NCBI RefSeq assembly: GCF_001425025.1
Contig: NZ_LMDE01000011.1
Span: 289,323-353,322 of the forward strand
Source: Nocardioides sp. Root122
Lineage (GTDB): Bacteria > Actinomycetota > Actinomycetes > Propionibacteriales > Nocardioidaceae
Reading direction: 5' to 3'
Length of the DNA: 64,000 bases
A program made the position numbers and the translations under genes. The notes under the pieces are model-generated. The model had not been told where the DNA came from. It did not search any database and saw only the letters and a list, made by a program, of their open reading frames with translations. Shown in pieces: positions 1 to 7,926 of the stretch (the stretch's first letter is position 1; each line of letters opens with the position of its first letter).

Positions 1-279
1 GGCCGGCAGCGCGCCGGGCTGGGAGAACACCAGGACGCCGTCCTTGAACGCCATCAGCGTGGGGATGGACGTGATGTGCGCCGCGGCTGCGAGCTGCTGC
101 TCGGCCTCGGTGTCCACCTTGCCGAAGACGATGTCGGGGTGCGCGGCAGCTGCCGCGTCGTAGACGGGGGCGAACTGGCGGCACGGACCGCACCAGGACG
201 CCCAGAAGTCCACGAGGACCATGTCGTGCTCGGTGACGGTCGTCTCGAAGTCTGCGGCGGTCAGGTCGTGAGTGGTCAA
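1..279 (-). CDS. trxA: Thioredoxin, 3' end cut by window edge
   Basis: Protein disulfide reductase of the cytosol. The readable 93 codons contain the thioredoxin active site WASWCGPC (Cys at about residues 31 and 34), the following KVDTE segment and the cis-proline motif SIPTLMAF, so the fold is clear. The gene runs off the left edge, so only the last part is missing (the family is usually 105-125 aa). The start is taken as TTG at 279-277, because the mRNA reads GGAGAGG just upstream and no ATG is available in frame. It is divergent from the rhodanese/persulfide dioxygenase operon and shares its 190-bp control region with three CstR-like dyads. It therefore probably serves to reduce protein persulfides in the same stress response. 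The product call is firm; the link to sulfur stress is inference. Confidence 0.93.
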   Translation of the reverse strand, partial: MTTHDLTAADFETTVTEHDMVLVDFWASWCGPCRQFAPVYDAAAAAHPDIVFGKVDTEAEQQLAAAAHITSIPTLMAFKDGVLVFSQPGALPA

Positions 280-327
280 GGAACCTCTCCTCGTCGTGTG
301 GGGGTGGTGACGTCGACCTCAACAACA

Positions 328-343
328 ATACCCCCTACCGTAT
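328..343. promoter_or_regulatory. CsoR/CstR-type operator candidate 1
   Basis: ATACCCCCTACCGTAT, a near-palindrome matching the ATACCC-N4-GGGTAT pattern known for sulfur-responsive CsoR-family repressors (CstR). It is about 50 bp upstream of the trxA start and 130 bp upstream of the rhodanese start. The repressor gene itself is not in the window. Confidence 0.5.
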
Positions 344-396
344 GCCCGGAGCCCTCGTGAGCATCCTCACCTGGGCCTCTGTGGCGCCGCTTTTGC

Positions 397-412
397 ATAC
401 CCCCGGGGGTGT
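397..412. promoter_or_regulatory. CsoR/CstR-type operator candidate 2
   Basis: ATACCCCCGGGGGTGT, G/C-tract-centred dyad of the CsoR-family type (the family binds AT-flanked G-tracts). It is the middle of three such sites in the trxA/rhodanese intergenic region. Confidence 0.55.
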
Positions 413-429
413 GTGTATCGTCGTGTCAC

Positions 430-449
430 GGATACCCCGCCGGGTATCC
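430..449. promoter_or_regulatory. CsoR/CstR-type operator candidate 3
   Basis: GGATACCC-CGCC-GGGTATCC, an almost perfect dyad that is the best match of the three to the CstR consensus. It ends 23 bp before the rhodanese ATG, over the expected promoter or leader, so a repressor bound here would block the sulfur operon. This is inferred from pattern only. Confidence 0.65.
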
Positions 450-472
450 GGAAGCGCCAGAGAGGAACCGAC

Positions 473-793
473 ATGTCCAGCCAGACGCCCGAGGTCGACG
501 TCGACCGGCTCGCCGCCGCCATGGATGCCGGTGCCCAGCTCGTCGACGTCCGCGAGCGCGGCGAGTACGCCCAGGTCCACGTCCCCGGTGCCCGGCTGAT
601 CCCCATGGGACAGCTCGCCGCGCGCCTGGACGAGCTGGACAGGTCCGCGCCGGTCTACGTCATCTGTGCCACCGGAAACCGCTCGAAGGCCATGACCGAC
701 CTGCTGCGCGCGCAGGGCTTCGACGCCAGCTCCGTCGCCGGCGGCACGCAGGCATGGCTCTCGTCCGGCCGAGCGGCCGACTCCGGCCTCTGA
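473..793 (+). CDS. Single-domain rhodanese (sulfurtransferase)
   Basis: Transfers sulfane sulfur between persulfide carriers in the cytosol. 106 aa, the usual size of a single rhodanese domain. The CDC25-like fold is recognisable from VDVRERGEYAQVHVPGA at about 24-40 and the active-site loop CATGNRS at 65-71, with Cys65 as the persulfide-forming residue. The ATG at 473 follows GAGAGGAA and is preferred over an in-frame upstream start at 413 that would place coding sequence over the operator dyad at 430-449. It is the first gene of an operon with the persulfide dioxygenase 51 bp downstream and the TauE exporter, an arrangement like the cst loci that remove hydropersulfides. Confidence 0.9.
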   Translation: MSSQTPEVDVDRLAAAMDAGAQLVDVRERGEYAQVHVPGARLIPMGQLAARLDELDRSAPVYVICATGNRSKAMTDLLRAQGFDASSVAGGTQAWLSSGRAADSGL

Positions 794-844
794 TCTCCGG
801 CCCACCCACTCCGTCCCCACCGAACTCCCGTCGAAGGAGACATC

Positions 845-2242
845 GTGACCGACCACCGCACCGAGCTCACCATCGTTCCGATCGAGACCCCGTCGCTGGG
901 TGACCGCAGCTATCTCGTCCACGACGGCGAGGTCGCCTTCGTCATCGACCCGCAGCGCGACATCGATCGCGTGCTGGACCTCCTCGAGGAGCACGGCGTG
1001 CGGCTGACCCACGTCTTCGAGACCCACATCCACAACGACTACCTCACCGGTGGCCTCGCGCTCGCGCAGCGCACCGGTGCCCAGTACCTCGTCAATGGCG
1101 AGGACGACGTGTCCTTCGTCCGCACCCCCGTGGCGGACGGACAGGTCGTCGAGGTGGGTGGACGTATGCGCGTCACTGCGCTGGCGACCCCCGGCCACAC
1201 GTTCACCCACCTCTCCTACGCACTGACCGACGTGCCGACCGGCACGGACAGCGGCGAGCAGGTCGCGGTGTTCTCGGGCGGCTCGCTGCTCTACGGCGCC
1301 ACCGGTCGCCCCGACCTCCTCGGTCCCGAGCACACTCACGACCTGGTCCGTCACCAGCACGCCTCCGCGCACAGGCTGGCCGAGCTGCTGCCCGACGACG
1401 CCGAGGTCTACCCGACCCATGGCTTCGGGTCCTTCTGCTCCGCCACCCAGTCGGATGCCACGTCGTCGACGATCGGGCAGGAGAAGAAGTCCAACCCGGT
1501 CCTCACCCAGGACGAGCAGACCTACATCGAGGAGCTCCTGGCCGGTCTCGGCCCGTGGCCGACGTACTACGCCCACATGGCACCGACCAACGCCGACGGG
1601 CCGTCCGAGCCCGACCTCTCACTGCCCTCGGTCGCCGACGCAGCCGAGCTGCGTCGCCGCATCGAGGCCGGCGAGTGGGTCGTCGACCTGCGCACCCGCA
1701 CCGCGTTCGCCGCCGGCCACGCGCCGGGCACCCTCAACTTCGGCCTCGACGGCGGCTTCGCCACCTACCTCGGCTGGCTGATCACCTGGGGCACCCCGAT
1801 AACCCTCCTCGGCGAGACCGCAGAGGACGTCGCCCAGGCGCAGCGCGAGCTGGTCCGCATCGGCATCGACCGCCCCGCCGCCCACGCCACCGGCGGCCCC
1901 GAGCAGTGGAGCGACGGCTCGCTGTCGTCGTTCCCCACCGCCACGTTCGCCGACCTCGCCCAGGTCCGCCACCACCGCGAGATCGTCATCCTCGACGTCC
2001 GCCGCGCCGACGAGCACGACCAGGCCCGCATCGACGGCGCCGTCAACATCCCCATCCACGAGCTCCCCCAGCGCCTGGCCGACGTCCCGGCCGGCGAGGT
2101 GTGGGTCCACTGCGCCGGCGGCTACCGCGCCTCGGTCGCCGCGTCCTTCCTCTCCGCCGCCGGCATCAAGCTCGTCGCCGTCGACGACAGCTTCGACAAC
2201 GCCGAGAAGGTCGGGCTCCACCTCGTGGGACCCCAGGCGTGA
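845..2242 (+). CDS. Persulfide dioxygenase-rhodanese fusion (ETHE1/CstB-like)
   Basis: Oxidises glutathione-type or low-molecular-weight persulfide to sulfite and passes on sulfane sulfur. 465 aa in three parts. The first is a metallo-beta-lactamase fold iron-dioxygenase domain at about 1-220, with THIHNDYLTGG (His61, His63, Asp65), a PGHTFTH metal His118, Asp157 in GATGRPDLL and His192. The second is a rhodanese-like domain at about 265-345 with no catalytic Cys. The third is an active rhodanese at about 365-460 with loop CAGGYRAS (Cys423). This is the architecture of CstB. It lies between a stand-alone rhodanese and a TauE-type exporter whose GTG overlaps its TGA by 4 bases, implying translational coupling. 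In actinobacteria the persulfide carrier is probably mycothiol or CoA; the substrate is inferred. Confidence 0.92.
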   Translation: MTDHRTELTIVPIETPSLGDRSYLVHDGEVAFVIDPQRDIDRVLDLLEEHGVRLTHVFETHIHNDYLTGGLALAQRTGAQYLVNGEDDVSFVRTPVADGQVVEVGGRMRVTALATPGHTFTHLSYALTDVPTGTDSGEQVAVFSGGSLLYGATGRPDLLGPEHTHDLVRHQHASAHRLAELLPDDAEVYPTHGFGSFCSATQSDATSSTIGQEKKSNPVLTQDEQTYIEELLAGLGPWPTYYAHMAPTNADGPSEPDLSLPSVADAAELRRRIEAGEWVVDLRTRTAFAAGHAPGTLNFGLDGGFATYLGWLITWGTPITLLGETAEDVAQAQRELVRIGIDRPAAHATGGPEQWSDGSLSSFPTATFADLAQVRHHREIVILDVRRADEHDQARIDGAVNIPIHELPQRLADVPAGEVWVHCAGGYRASVAASFLSAAGIKLVAVDDSFDNAEKVGLHLVGPQA

Positions 2243-3069
2243 GCCTCGCGCTCCTCGCCGCCGTCGTCGCCGGCGCGCTCATCGGGCTCAGCCTCGGAGC
2301 GCTCGGCGGCGGCGGCTCCATCCTCGCCGTCCCGGTGCTCCTCGCGCTCGGGCAGACCGCGTCCCAGGCCACGACCGGCTCCCTGGTCATCGTGGGCGTC
2401 ACCTCCCTGGCAGGTGCCGTCACGGCCCACCGCGCCGGCAACGTCCTGCTCGCCCGTGGTGCCGCGTTCGGCGTGGTCGCCATCGGGGGCGCCGTCGTGG
2501 GTGCCCACGCGTCCGCGGCAGTGCCCGAGGCGGTGCTGCTGGGAGCCTTCGCCGTGCTCATGCTGGTCGTGGCCGCCCTGATGACGGCCCGGCAGCTGCG
2601 CAGCCGCCGCGGCGCCTCCGCGGGCTCGCACGTCGACCGGCCCCGGCTGGACGACCCCATCATCACCTTCAGCCCGACCTTCATGTGCCAGTGCCCCCGC
2701 GCGCTCAAGGTCCTCGTCACCGCCACCGCGGTCGGCCTGCTCACCGGGTTCCTCGGCGTCGGCGGCGGGTTCCTCGTCGTCCCCGCCCTGACCCTCGCCC
2801 TCGCGCTCCCCATGGGCTACGCCGCCGGCACCTCGCTGGTCGTCATCACCATCACCAGCACCGCCGCCCTCGCCACCCGCGCCGGCAACGGCATCGCACC
2901 CGACTGGTGGCTCGTCGCCGCCCTCACCGTGACCGCCGTCGCCGGATCCGTCGCCGGAGCCCGGCTCGCCGCACGCACCGACACCGCCAAGCTCTCTGCC
3001 GCCTTCACCGCCCTGGTGCTGCTGGTCGCCGCCTACACCGCCGCGACAGCAGTACCCGCCCTCATCTGA
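2239..3069 (+). CDS. Sulfite exporter TauE/SafE family permease
   Basis: Integral membrane permease, 276 aa. Two half-repeats of hydrophobic helices can be seen: a first block at about 3-115, with the Gly-rich LGALGGGGSILAVPVLLALG signature, and a second block from about 155, with LGVGGGFLVVPAL. A short cytosolic loop with CQCPRALK joins them. Families of this type export sulfite or organosulfonates. The GTG start at 2239 overlaps the dioxygenase stop (GTGA). The position downstream of a persulfide dioxygenase, which yields sulfite, makes sulfite the likely cargo. The family assignment is firm; the substrate is inference from context. Confidence 0.9.
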   Translation: MSLALLAAVVAGALIGLSLGALGGGGSILAVPVLLALGQTASQATTGSLVIVGVTSLAGAVTAHRAGNVLLARGAAFGVVAIGGAVVGAHASAAVPEAVLLGAFAVLMLVVAALMTARQLRSRRGASAGSHVDRPRLDDPIITFSPTFMCQCPRALKVLVTATAVGLLTGFLGVGGGFLVVPALTLALALPMGYAAGTSLVVITITSTAALATRAGNGIAPDWWLVAALTVTAVAGSVAGARLAARTDTAKLSAAFTALVLLVAAYTAATAVPALI

Positions 3070-3126
3070 CCCTCACCTGACCTCCTCCCCCCCGCACACC
3101 CCCCGACACAGAAACGAGTCCCGCTC

Positions 3127-5328
3127 ATGACGTCGACGGCCACCCGCCGCCACGCCCAGCCCGCCCCGGACGACGCCGACCCCTACGGCATCGGCTACCG
3201 CCCCGGCCCCCTCGGCCGCCTCGGCCTGTGGGTCACCCACCACCGCAAGGCCACCGCCCTGGTCTGGCTGCTCCTCGTCATCGGCCTCGGCGCCTTCGCG
3301 CCCAAGGTCGAGGCCAACCTCTCCGGCGCCGGCTGGCAGGCCGACGGCTCCGAGTCCGTCGCCGTGCGCGAGCTCGCCACCGACAGCTTCGGCGGCAACG
3401 CCAGCTCCGCCATCCAGGTCGTCATCCACTCCACCGACGGCCCCGTCACCAAGGGCTCCGGCGCCGCCGTCATCGACGAGGTCACCACCATCCTCGAGGA
3501 CGAGCCGCGCATCGCCGACGTCATCGCCCCCCAGCCCGGCGCCACCCTGAGCCAGGACGGCGAGACCGCCGTCATCCTCGCCGGCGCCGGAGCCGACCCC
3601 AACGAGATGGTCCGCGTCGCCGACGACCTCAAGGGCGAGCTCGAGGCCCTCTCCGGGAACGGCATCGAGGTCAACCCCACCGGCGCCTCCCTGCTGTGGT
3701 CGGACTTCAACGAAGCCAACCTCGACGCCATGCTCAAGTCCGAGATGATGTCATGGCCCGTCACCGTGGCCATCCTCGTCCTCGCCTTCGGCGCCCTCGT
3801 CGCCGCCGGCCTCCCGCTCATCCTCACCCTCGCCGGACTCGTCGCCTCCGCCGGCTCCCTGGTGCTCATCAACGAGCTCATCCCCGTCTCCATCTGGGCG
3901 ATGAACTTCGCCATGATGTTCGCCCTCGCCCTCGGCATCGACTACGCGCTGTTCCTCGTCGTCCGCTTCCGCGCCGCCCGCATGGGCCACCACGAGACCC
4001 CACGCCAGGCCATCGCCGAGACCATGGACACCGCCGGCAAGGCCGTCCTGCTCTCCGGCGCCACCGTGCTCGTCTCCCTGACCGCCGTCATGCTCGTACC
4101 CTCACCCGCATTCCGGTCCATGGCCGGCGGCATCATGCTCGCCGTCGTCTTCGTCCTCGCCGCCACCCTCACCCTGCTGCCCCTCGTGCTGTTCAAGCTC
4201 GACGACCGCATCAACAAGGGAGCACTCAAGTGGGTCCACACCGGCGAGCACCGCTCCCCCAAGTTCGCCGCCTGGGGCGAGCGCCTGTGGAAGCGCCCCC
4301 TCGCGTTCGGCCTCGCCTCCCTGATCGTCCTCCTCGCCCTCGCCGCACCCGTCCTGGGCCTCAAGACCGCCATGCCGTCCATCCAGGTCCTCCCCGACGA
4401 CGCCAGCGCCCGCGTCGGCTACAACCAGGTCAAGGACGCCTTCGGCGACGGCGCCCCCGGCACCCTGCAGATCATCGCCGACGCCTCCGACGCCGAGGCC
4501 ACCACCGAGGTCCTCACCGACGACCCCGGCATCGCCGGCGCCATGCCCGCCCAGCCCGCCCAGCCCGCCACCGACGACACCGGAGCCGACACCGACCTGG
4601 TGCTCATCCAGGCCGTCCCGACCGTCGACCCCTCCGACCCCGAGCTCGCCGACACCGTCGACCGACTCCGCGCCGACCTCCCGGACTCCGCCATCGTCGG
4701 CGGCGCCGCCGTGGAGAACCTCGACCTCAAGACCCAGCTCGACGACTCCACCCCACTCGTCATCGGCGTCGTGCTCGGCCTCGGGTTCCTGCTCCTGCTC
4801 ATCGCCCTGCAGGCCCCGCTCATCTCGCTCCTCGGCACCCTCGCCAGCCTGCTCTCCACGGCCGCCGCCTTCGGTGTCGCCCGCCTGGTCTTCCAAGACG
4901 GCATCGGCGCCGACCTGTTCGGCTTCGAGTCCCAAGGCTTCCTCGACGCGTGGGCACCGGTGTTCTTCTTCGCGATGATCTTCGCCATCGCCATGGACTA
5001 CACCGTCTTCCTCCTCGCCTCCGCCAAGGAGCACTACGAGAAGTCCGGCGACCCCAAGGAAGCCATGGTCGGCTCCCTCGCCCACTCCGGACGCGTCATC
5101 TTCGCCGCCGGCGCCGTGATGGTCGCGGTGTTCTTCACCTTCGCGCTCTCCGGCCCCCTGCCGCCGAAGGAGATGGGCATCGTCCTCGGCGTCGCCGTCC
5201 TCCTCGACGCATTCCTCGTCCGCCTCGTCCTGCTGCCCGTGCTGCTCCGCCTCACCGGCAAGGCCGCCTGGTGGACCCCGCGATGGCTCACCCGGGTCCT
5301 GCCGAACATCACCTTCTCCCACGGCTGA
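3127..5328 (+). CDS. MMPL/RND-family transporter
   Basis: 733 aa inner-membrane transporter of the MMPL branch of RND proteins. It shows an N-terminal helix after a basic 40-residue tail, a large extracytoplasmic loop, then a helix bundle with ALGIDYALFLVVRFR. The whole layout is repeated in the second half, ending in the bundle with IAMDYTVFLLAS. The duplicated GIDY/MDYT Asp residues in TM4/TM10 are the proton-relay positions of the family. It starts 57 bp after tauE, on the same strand as the sulfur genes, so it may be co-transcribed; the intergenic spacer has no obvious terminator. Cargo (lipid, drug or sulfur compound) cannot be read from the sequence. Confidence 0.9.
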   Translation: MTSTATRRHAQPAPDDADPYGIGYRPGPLGRLGLWVTHHRKATALVWLLLVIGLGAFAPKVEANLSGAGWQADGSESVAVRELATDSFGGNASSAIQVVIHSTDGPVTKGSGAAVIDEVTTILEDEPRIADVIAPQPGATLSQDGETAVILAGAGADPNEMVRVADDLKGELEALSGNGIEVNPTGASLLWSDFNEANLDAMLKSEMMSWPVTVAILVLAFGALVAAGLPLILTLAGLVASAGSLVLINELIPVSIWAMNFAMMFALALGIDYALFLVVRFRAARMGHHETPRQAIAETMDTAGKAVLLSGATVLVSLTAVMLVPSPAFRSMAGGIMLAVVFVLAATLTLLPLVLFKLDDRINKGALKWVHTGEHRSPKFAAWGERLWKRPLAFGLASLIVLLALAAPVLGLKTAMPSIQVLPDDASARVGYNQVKDAFGDGAPGTLQIIADASDAEATTEVLTDDPGIAGAMPAQPAQPATDDTGADTDLVLIQAVPTVDPSDPELADTVDRLRADLPDSAIVGGAAVENLDLKTQLDDSTPLVIGVVLGLGFLLLLIALQAPLISLLGTLASLLSTAAAFGVARLVFQDGIGADLFGFESQGFLDAWAPVFFFAMIFAIAMDYTVFLLASAKEHYEKSGDPKEAMVGSLAHSGRVIFAAGAVMVAVFFTFALSGPLPPKEMGIVLGVAVLLDAFLVRLVLLPVLLRLTGKAAWWTPRWLTRVLPNITFSHG

Positions 5329-5407
5329 GCGCCCAACTCCACCCCAACCCCGACAAGCACCCACACGAACCAGATCCTCCCCAAGACCCACAGAACGGAG
5401 TCACACC

Positions 5408-5611
5408 ATGTGCCGACCGACCACCTGCAAGACCTGCAAGAAGACCACCTGGGCCGGCTGCGGCCAACACATCGGACAAGTCAAGGCCATGGTCCCCAGC
5501 AACCAGTGGTGCAACGGGCAGCACACCCCCGCCGAGGTCGCAGCCGCGAAGGCCGCCCGGTCGAGCCAGACCGGCAACGGCGGCTTCCTGTCACGGCTCC
5601 TCGGCCGCTGA
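5408..5611 (+). CDS. Small Cys-rich protein, 67 aa
   Basis: The N-terminus MCRPTTCKTCKKTTWAGCGQH packs four cysteines into 20 residues, followed by His residues and another Cys at about 38 in NQWCNG. The tail is Ala/Lys-rich and ends in a short amphipathic GFLSRLLGR segment. The Cys spacing suggests a metal- or sulfane-sulfur-binding knuckle; no enzymatic motif is visible. ATG at 5408 is preceded by AACGGAG. It is in line with the sulfur operon (79 bp after the MMPL gene), and its Cys content fits a carrier or scavenger role there. I cannot give a family-based function. Confidence 0.8.
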   Translation: MCRPTTCKTCKKTTWAGCGQHIGQVKAMVPSNQWCNGQHTPAEVAAAKAARSSQTGNGGFLSRLLGR

Positions 5612-5621
5612 CCCCCTGACG

Positions 5622-5656
5622 GGGTGGGGGACGCACACCCCCGGCGTCCCCCACCC
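5622..5656 (+). terminator. 12-bp perfect hairpin in the operon
   Basis: GGGTGGGGGACG at 5622-5633 pairs with CGTCCCCCACCC at 5645-5656 around an 11-nt loop. There is no U-tract, so it may be a processing or attenuation hairpin between the Cys-rich gene and the YgaP-like gene rather than a full terminator. Confidence 0.5.
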
Positions 5657-5695
5657 TCCCCCCGCACCGCCCACCTCGAACGGACCCCCTCCCGC

Positions 5696-5899
5696 ATGAA
5701 CCTCGACCGCGCCGTGCTCGCCCTCGCCGGCACCATGACCCTCATCAGCGCCCTGCTCGCCACCCTCGTCTCACCGTGGTGGCTCCTGCTCACCGCGTTC
5801 GCCGGCCTCAACCTCCTCCAGTCCGCCGTCACCGGCATCTGCCCGGCAGCGGCCGTCCTCCGCCGCTTCGGCATCACCTCGGGGTGCGCCTTCCGCTGA
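5696..5899 (+). CDS. YgaP-like two-helix membrane protein (DUF2892 type)
   Basis: 67 aa. Two hydrophobic helices (about 5-22 and 27-45) are followed by TGICPAAAVLRRFG and a C-terminal GCAFR. This is the pattern of the small membrane domain found in YgaP, where it is attached to a rhodanese, and free-standing in many sulfur loci. The ATG at 5696 is chosen because the extra upstream frame back to 5624 would be a Pro/Arg-rich tail overlapping the hairpin at 5622-5656. It closes the sulfur operon. A membrane anchor or H2S/thiocyanate-related role is known for YgaP-type proteins; for this stand-alone copy it is inference. Confidence 0.82.
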   Translation: MNLDRAVLALAGTMTLISALLATLVSPWWLLLTAFAGLNLLQSAVTGICPAAAVLRRFGITSGCAFR

Positions 5900-5963
5900 C
5901 CGGCCGGGCGGTGCCGGCGCTGCGGGCCAGGAACCGCGCAAACCGACGACCTCGACGTACGCC

Positions 5964-7184
5964 CTACCGCCGGGCGAGCTCCGCCGCTGCTGCCCGGGCC
6001 GAGGGACCGACGCCCGCCAGCGTCGCGGATGCGGGGCCGGTCCAGTCGCCGTAGCCGACCAGGTGCAGGCGTGGCTCGGCCAGCGCCTGGGTCCCGGACG
6101 GTCCGCCGAGGGGGATGCGACCACCCGTGGTCAGCCCCAAGGGACGTAGGTGACGCAGGGCGGGGCGGAAGCCGGTGCACCAGATGATCGTGTCGCACTC
6201 CTGGGTGGTGCCGTCCGCCCAGGCGACGCCGTCGCTCGTGAGCCTGGTGAACATCGACTGGGCGTGCAGGACGCCGCGGTCGCGGGCGTCCCTGACGCTG
6301 GCGACCATGACGATGTCGCCCAGGCCGGCGACGCCGGCATGCTCACGCCCCTGCTCGAGCGCCTCGATGCGTGCGCGGGCGGTCGCGAACAGCACCCGCC
6401 CGTCCACGTCGTCGGGCAGGAACCGCGGCGGCCGGATGGTGACCCAGGTGGTCTCGGCGACCGTGGAGACCTCGGCGAGGATCTGTGCCGCCGAGTTTCC
6501 ACCGCCCACGACGACGACGCGCTGACCGTCGAGCTCGTCCGGAGAGCGGTAGCTGGCCGCGTGCAGCTGCCGACCCGTGAACGTGCGCATCCCGGGATAG
6601 GTCGGCCAGAACGGCCGGTCCCAGGTCCCCGTCGCGGAGACGACAGCGCGGGCCGACAGGGCGAGCCCGGGCGCATCGACGACCAGCCGGCCGCCGCGTC
6701 GGTCGTCGGCTCGGCGCACGGACTCCACGCGGTGCGGTCGCACGACCCGCAGGTCGTAGCGGTACTCGTACGCGGCCAGGTACGCCACCACGTGGTCGCG
6801 GGGCGGGAAGCCGCGCGTGGCGTCGTCCCACGGCGGCATCATCCACCCGGGCAGCGACGAGAACCCGGCCGGGGAGAACAACCGCAACCCGTCCCACGTG
6901 CGCGGCCACGCCCCACCCGGCCGATCAGCTGCGTCAAGGACGACGAAGTCGCGGCCCGGCACCAGGCCGGCGCGCCGCAGGTAGAACCCGGTCGCCAAGC
7001 CGGCCTGTCCTCCGCCGATGACCACGACGTCGACCTCGGGCGTGGACCCGCTGCCTCTCGCGCGGGCCTCGGCCGCGATCCGGTCATGCTCGATCGGTTG
7101 CTCCTCCCACGTGCCTGGGTCGTCAGCATCCCACTCCCGCCTGCGAACGCTCCCGAGACCGGGTTCGCGACGCCTGCGACGCAC
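5964..7184 (-). CDS. FAD/NAD(P)-dependent flavin monooxygenase-like oxidoreductase
   Basis: 406 aa. The FAD Rossmann motif VVIGGGQAGLATGFYLRRAG lies at about 55-74, and a second NADPH-binding motif VVVVGGGNSAAQI at about 215-227. A C-terminal TGFRPALRHL motif precedes GYGDWTGPASAT. This is the layout of group-B flavin monooxygenases and CzcO-like oxidoreductases. It is transcribed against the sulfur operon with a 64-bp convergent gap. The start is uncertain: the GTG used here gives a basic 45-residue N-terminal extension before the FAD motif, and the true start could be further in. The substrate is unknown. Confidence 0.82.
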   Translation of the reverse strand: MRRRRREPGLGSVRRREWDADDPGTWEEQPIEHDRIAAEARARGSGSTPEVDVVVIGGGQAGLATGFYLRRAGLVPGRDFVVLDAADRPGGAWPRTWDGLRLFSPAGFSSLPGWMMPPWDDATRGFPPRDHVVAYLAAYEYRYDLRVVRPHRVESVRRADDRRGGRLVVDAPGLALSARAVVSATGTWDRPFWPTYPGMRTFTGRQLHAASYRSPDELDGQRVVVVGGGNSAAQILAEVSTVAETTWVTIRPPRFLPDDVDGRVLFATARARIEALEQGREHAGVAGLGDIVMVASVRDARDRGVLHAQSMFTRLTSDGVAWADGTTQECDTIIWCTGFRPALRHLRPLGLTTGGRIPLGGPSGTQALAEPRLHLVGYGDWTGPASATLAGVGPSARAAAAELARR

Positions 7185-7276
7185 GTGCCGTTCGGGTCAG
7201 GTGGGGAGGGACGGCGCGACCGGGCCGTGGACCCGGCGACCGGGCACGCAGCCGCAGGTCAGGGCCTGCATCCGTC

Positions 7277-7510
7277 TCATGCCATTGCGGGAGCCCCGCC
7301 GGCTGCGAGTGCCGTGACGTCCTCGGTGGTCATCGGCTGTCCGCCGATGCCCCAGTCACCGCTCGCCACCTCCTCGACGACGACCCAGGTGACCGCGCGC
7401 ATGTTCTCTCCCTCGATCGACACCATTGCGTCGGTCAGGCGCCGGACGACCTCCTGCTTCTGCTCGGGGGTGAAGACGTTCTCGATGACCTTGACGTTGA
7501 TGAAAGGCAT
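7277..7510 (-). CDS. 4-oxalocrotonate tautomerase family protein
   Basis: 77 aa, the normal monomer size of this family. The sequence begins MPFINVKVIENVF, so Pro2 becomes the N-terminal catalytic base after Met removal, and the conserved R-R-L-T segment and WVVVEEV strand follow. The ATG at 7510 is fixed by the need for Pro at position 2 and by a GGAGAC ribosome site upstream. The enzyme acts in the cytosol on enol/keto substrates; the actual substrate is unknown. It is followed downstream by the flavin monooxygenase (92-bp gap) and may be co-transcribed with it. Confidence 0.88.
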   Translation of the reverse strand: MPFINVKVIENVFTPEQKQEVVRRLTDAMVSIEGENMRAVTWVVVEEVASGDWGIGGQPMTTEDVTALAAGGAPAMA

Positions 7511-7760
7511 GGTTGTCTCCAGTTCGTAGTGGGGCTCCTCCTGGCTCGGAGAAGACACCGACGGAACCCGCCGGCCGTGCAGCTCGGGCGTCCCGCCCTG
7601 CGCTTCCTCACTGACGCTAGGAGCCCGGCACATCAGCAGCAATACGAGAAGAGTCGTATTGCGGAAGGGCATCGGCGGGCCGCCGACCCGACCCTCGGTC
7701 GGCGGCCCGGAGCCCGAGGACATCACACTCGAGGACTTCGCCAGACCCATCGCGCAATGC
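7511..7760. other. Non-coding gap upstream of the tautomerase gene, with one dyad
   Basis: No convincing gene. At 7641-7660 there is a dyad AATACGA-N6-TCGTATT, unusually AT-rich for this genome. It lies about 130 bp upstream of the tautomerase start, where a TetR- or MarR-type repressor site would be expected. This is pattern only. Confidence 0.35.
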
Positions 7761-7795
7761 GAGAGGCCCTCACAGTCAGACTGTGAGGGCCTCTC
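7761..7795 (-). terminator. Hairpin terminator after initiator tRNA
   Basis: A 16-bp perfect stem (7761-7776 with 7780-7795) with a 3-nt loop starts 9 bases beyond the tRNA 3' end on the same strand. There is no long U-tract, as is common in actinobacteria. Confidence 0.75.
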
Positions 7796-7803
7796 GAACT
7801 TTG

Positions 7804-7877
7804 TAGCGGGGGCAGGATTTGAACCTGCGACCTCTGGGTTATGAGCCCAGCGAGCTACCGAGCTGCTCCACCCCGCG
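7804..7877 (-). tRNA. Initiator tRNA-Met (CAT)
   Basis: 74 nt without encoded CCA. It reads 5' CGCGGGGTGGAGCAG..., with anticodon CAT in the loop of GGGCTCATAACCC. The three G-C pairs closing the anticodon stem and the unpaired first base (C1 against T72) are the hallmarks of the initiator tRNA. The T-loop GGTTCAAATCC is intact. It is a single copy with its own hairpin downstream. Confidence 0.95.
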
Positions 7878-7926
7878 TCGGTGAACAGAACATTACAGGG
7901 GTGGTCCGGGTGAACCCAAATCGGGG

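Noticed and set aside
335..1576. Long minus-strand open frame (413 codons) opposite the sulfur genes
   Set aside because: Low-complexity Gly/Val/Arg-rich translation with no motif; it is the antisense shadow of the rhodanese and dioxygenase genes in very GC-rich DNA.
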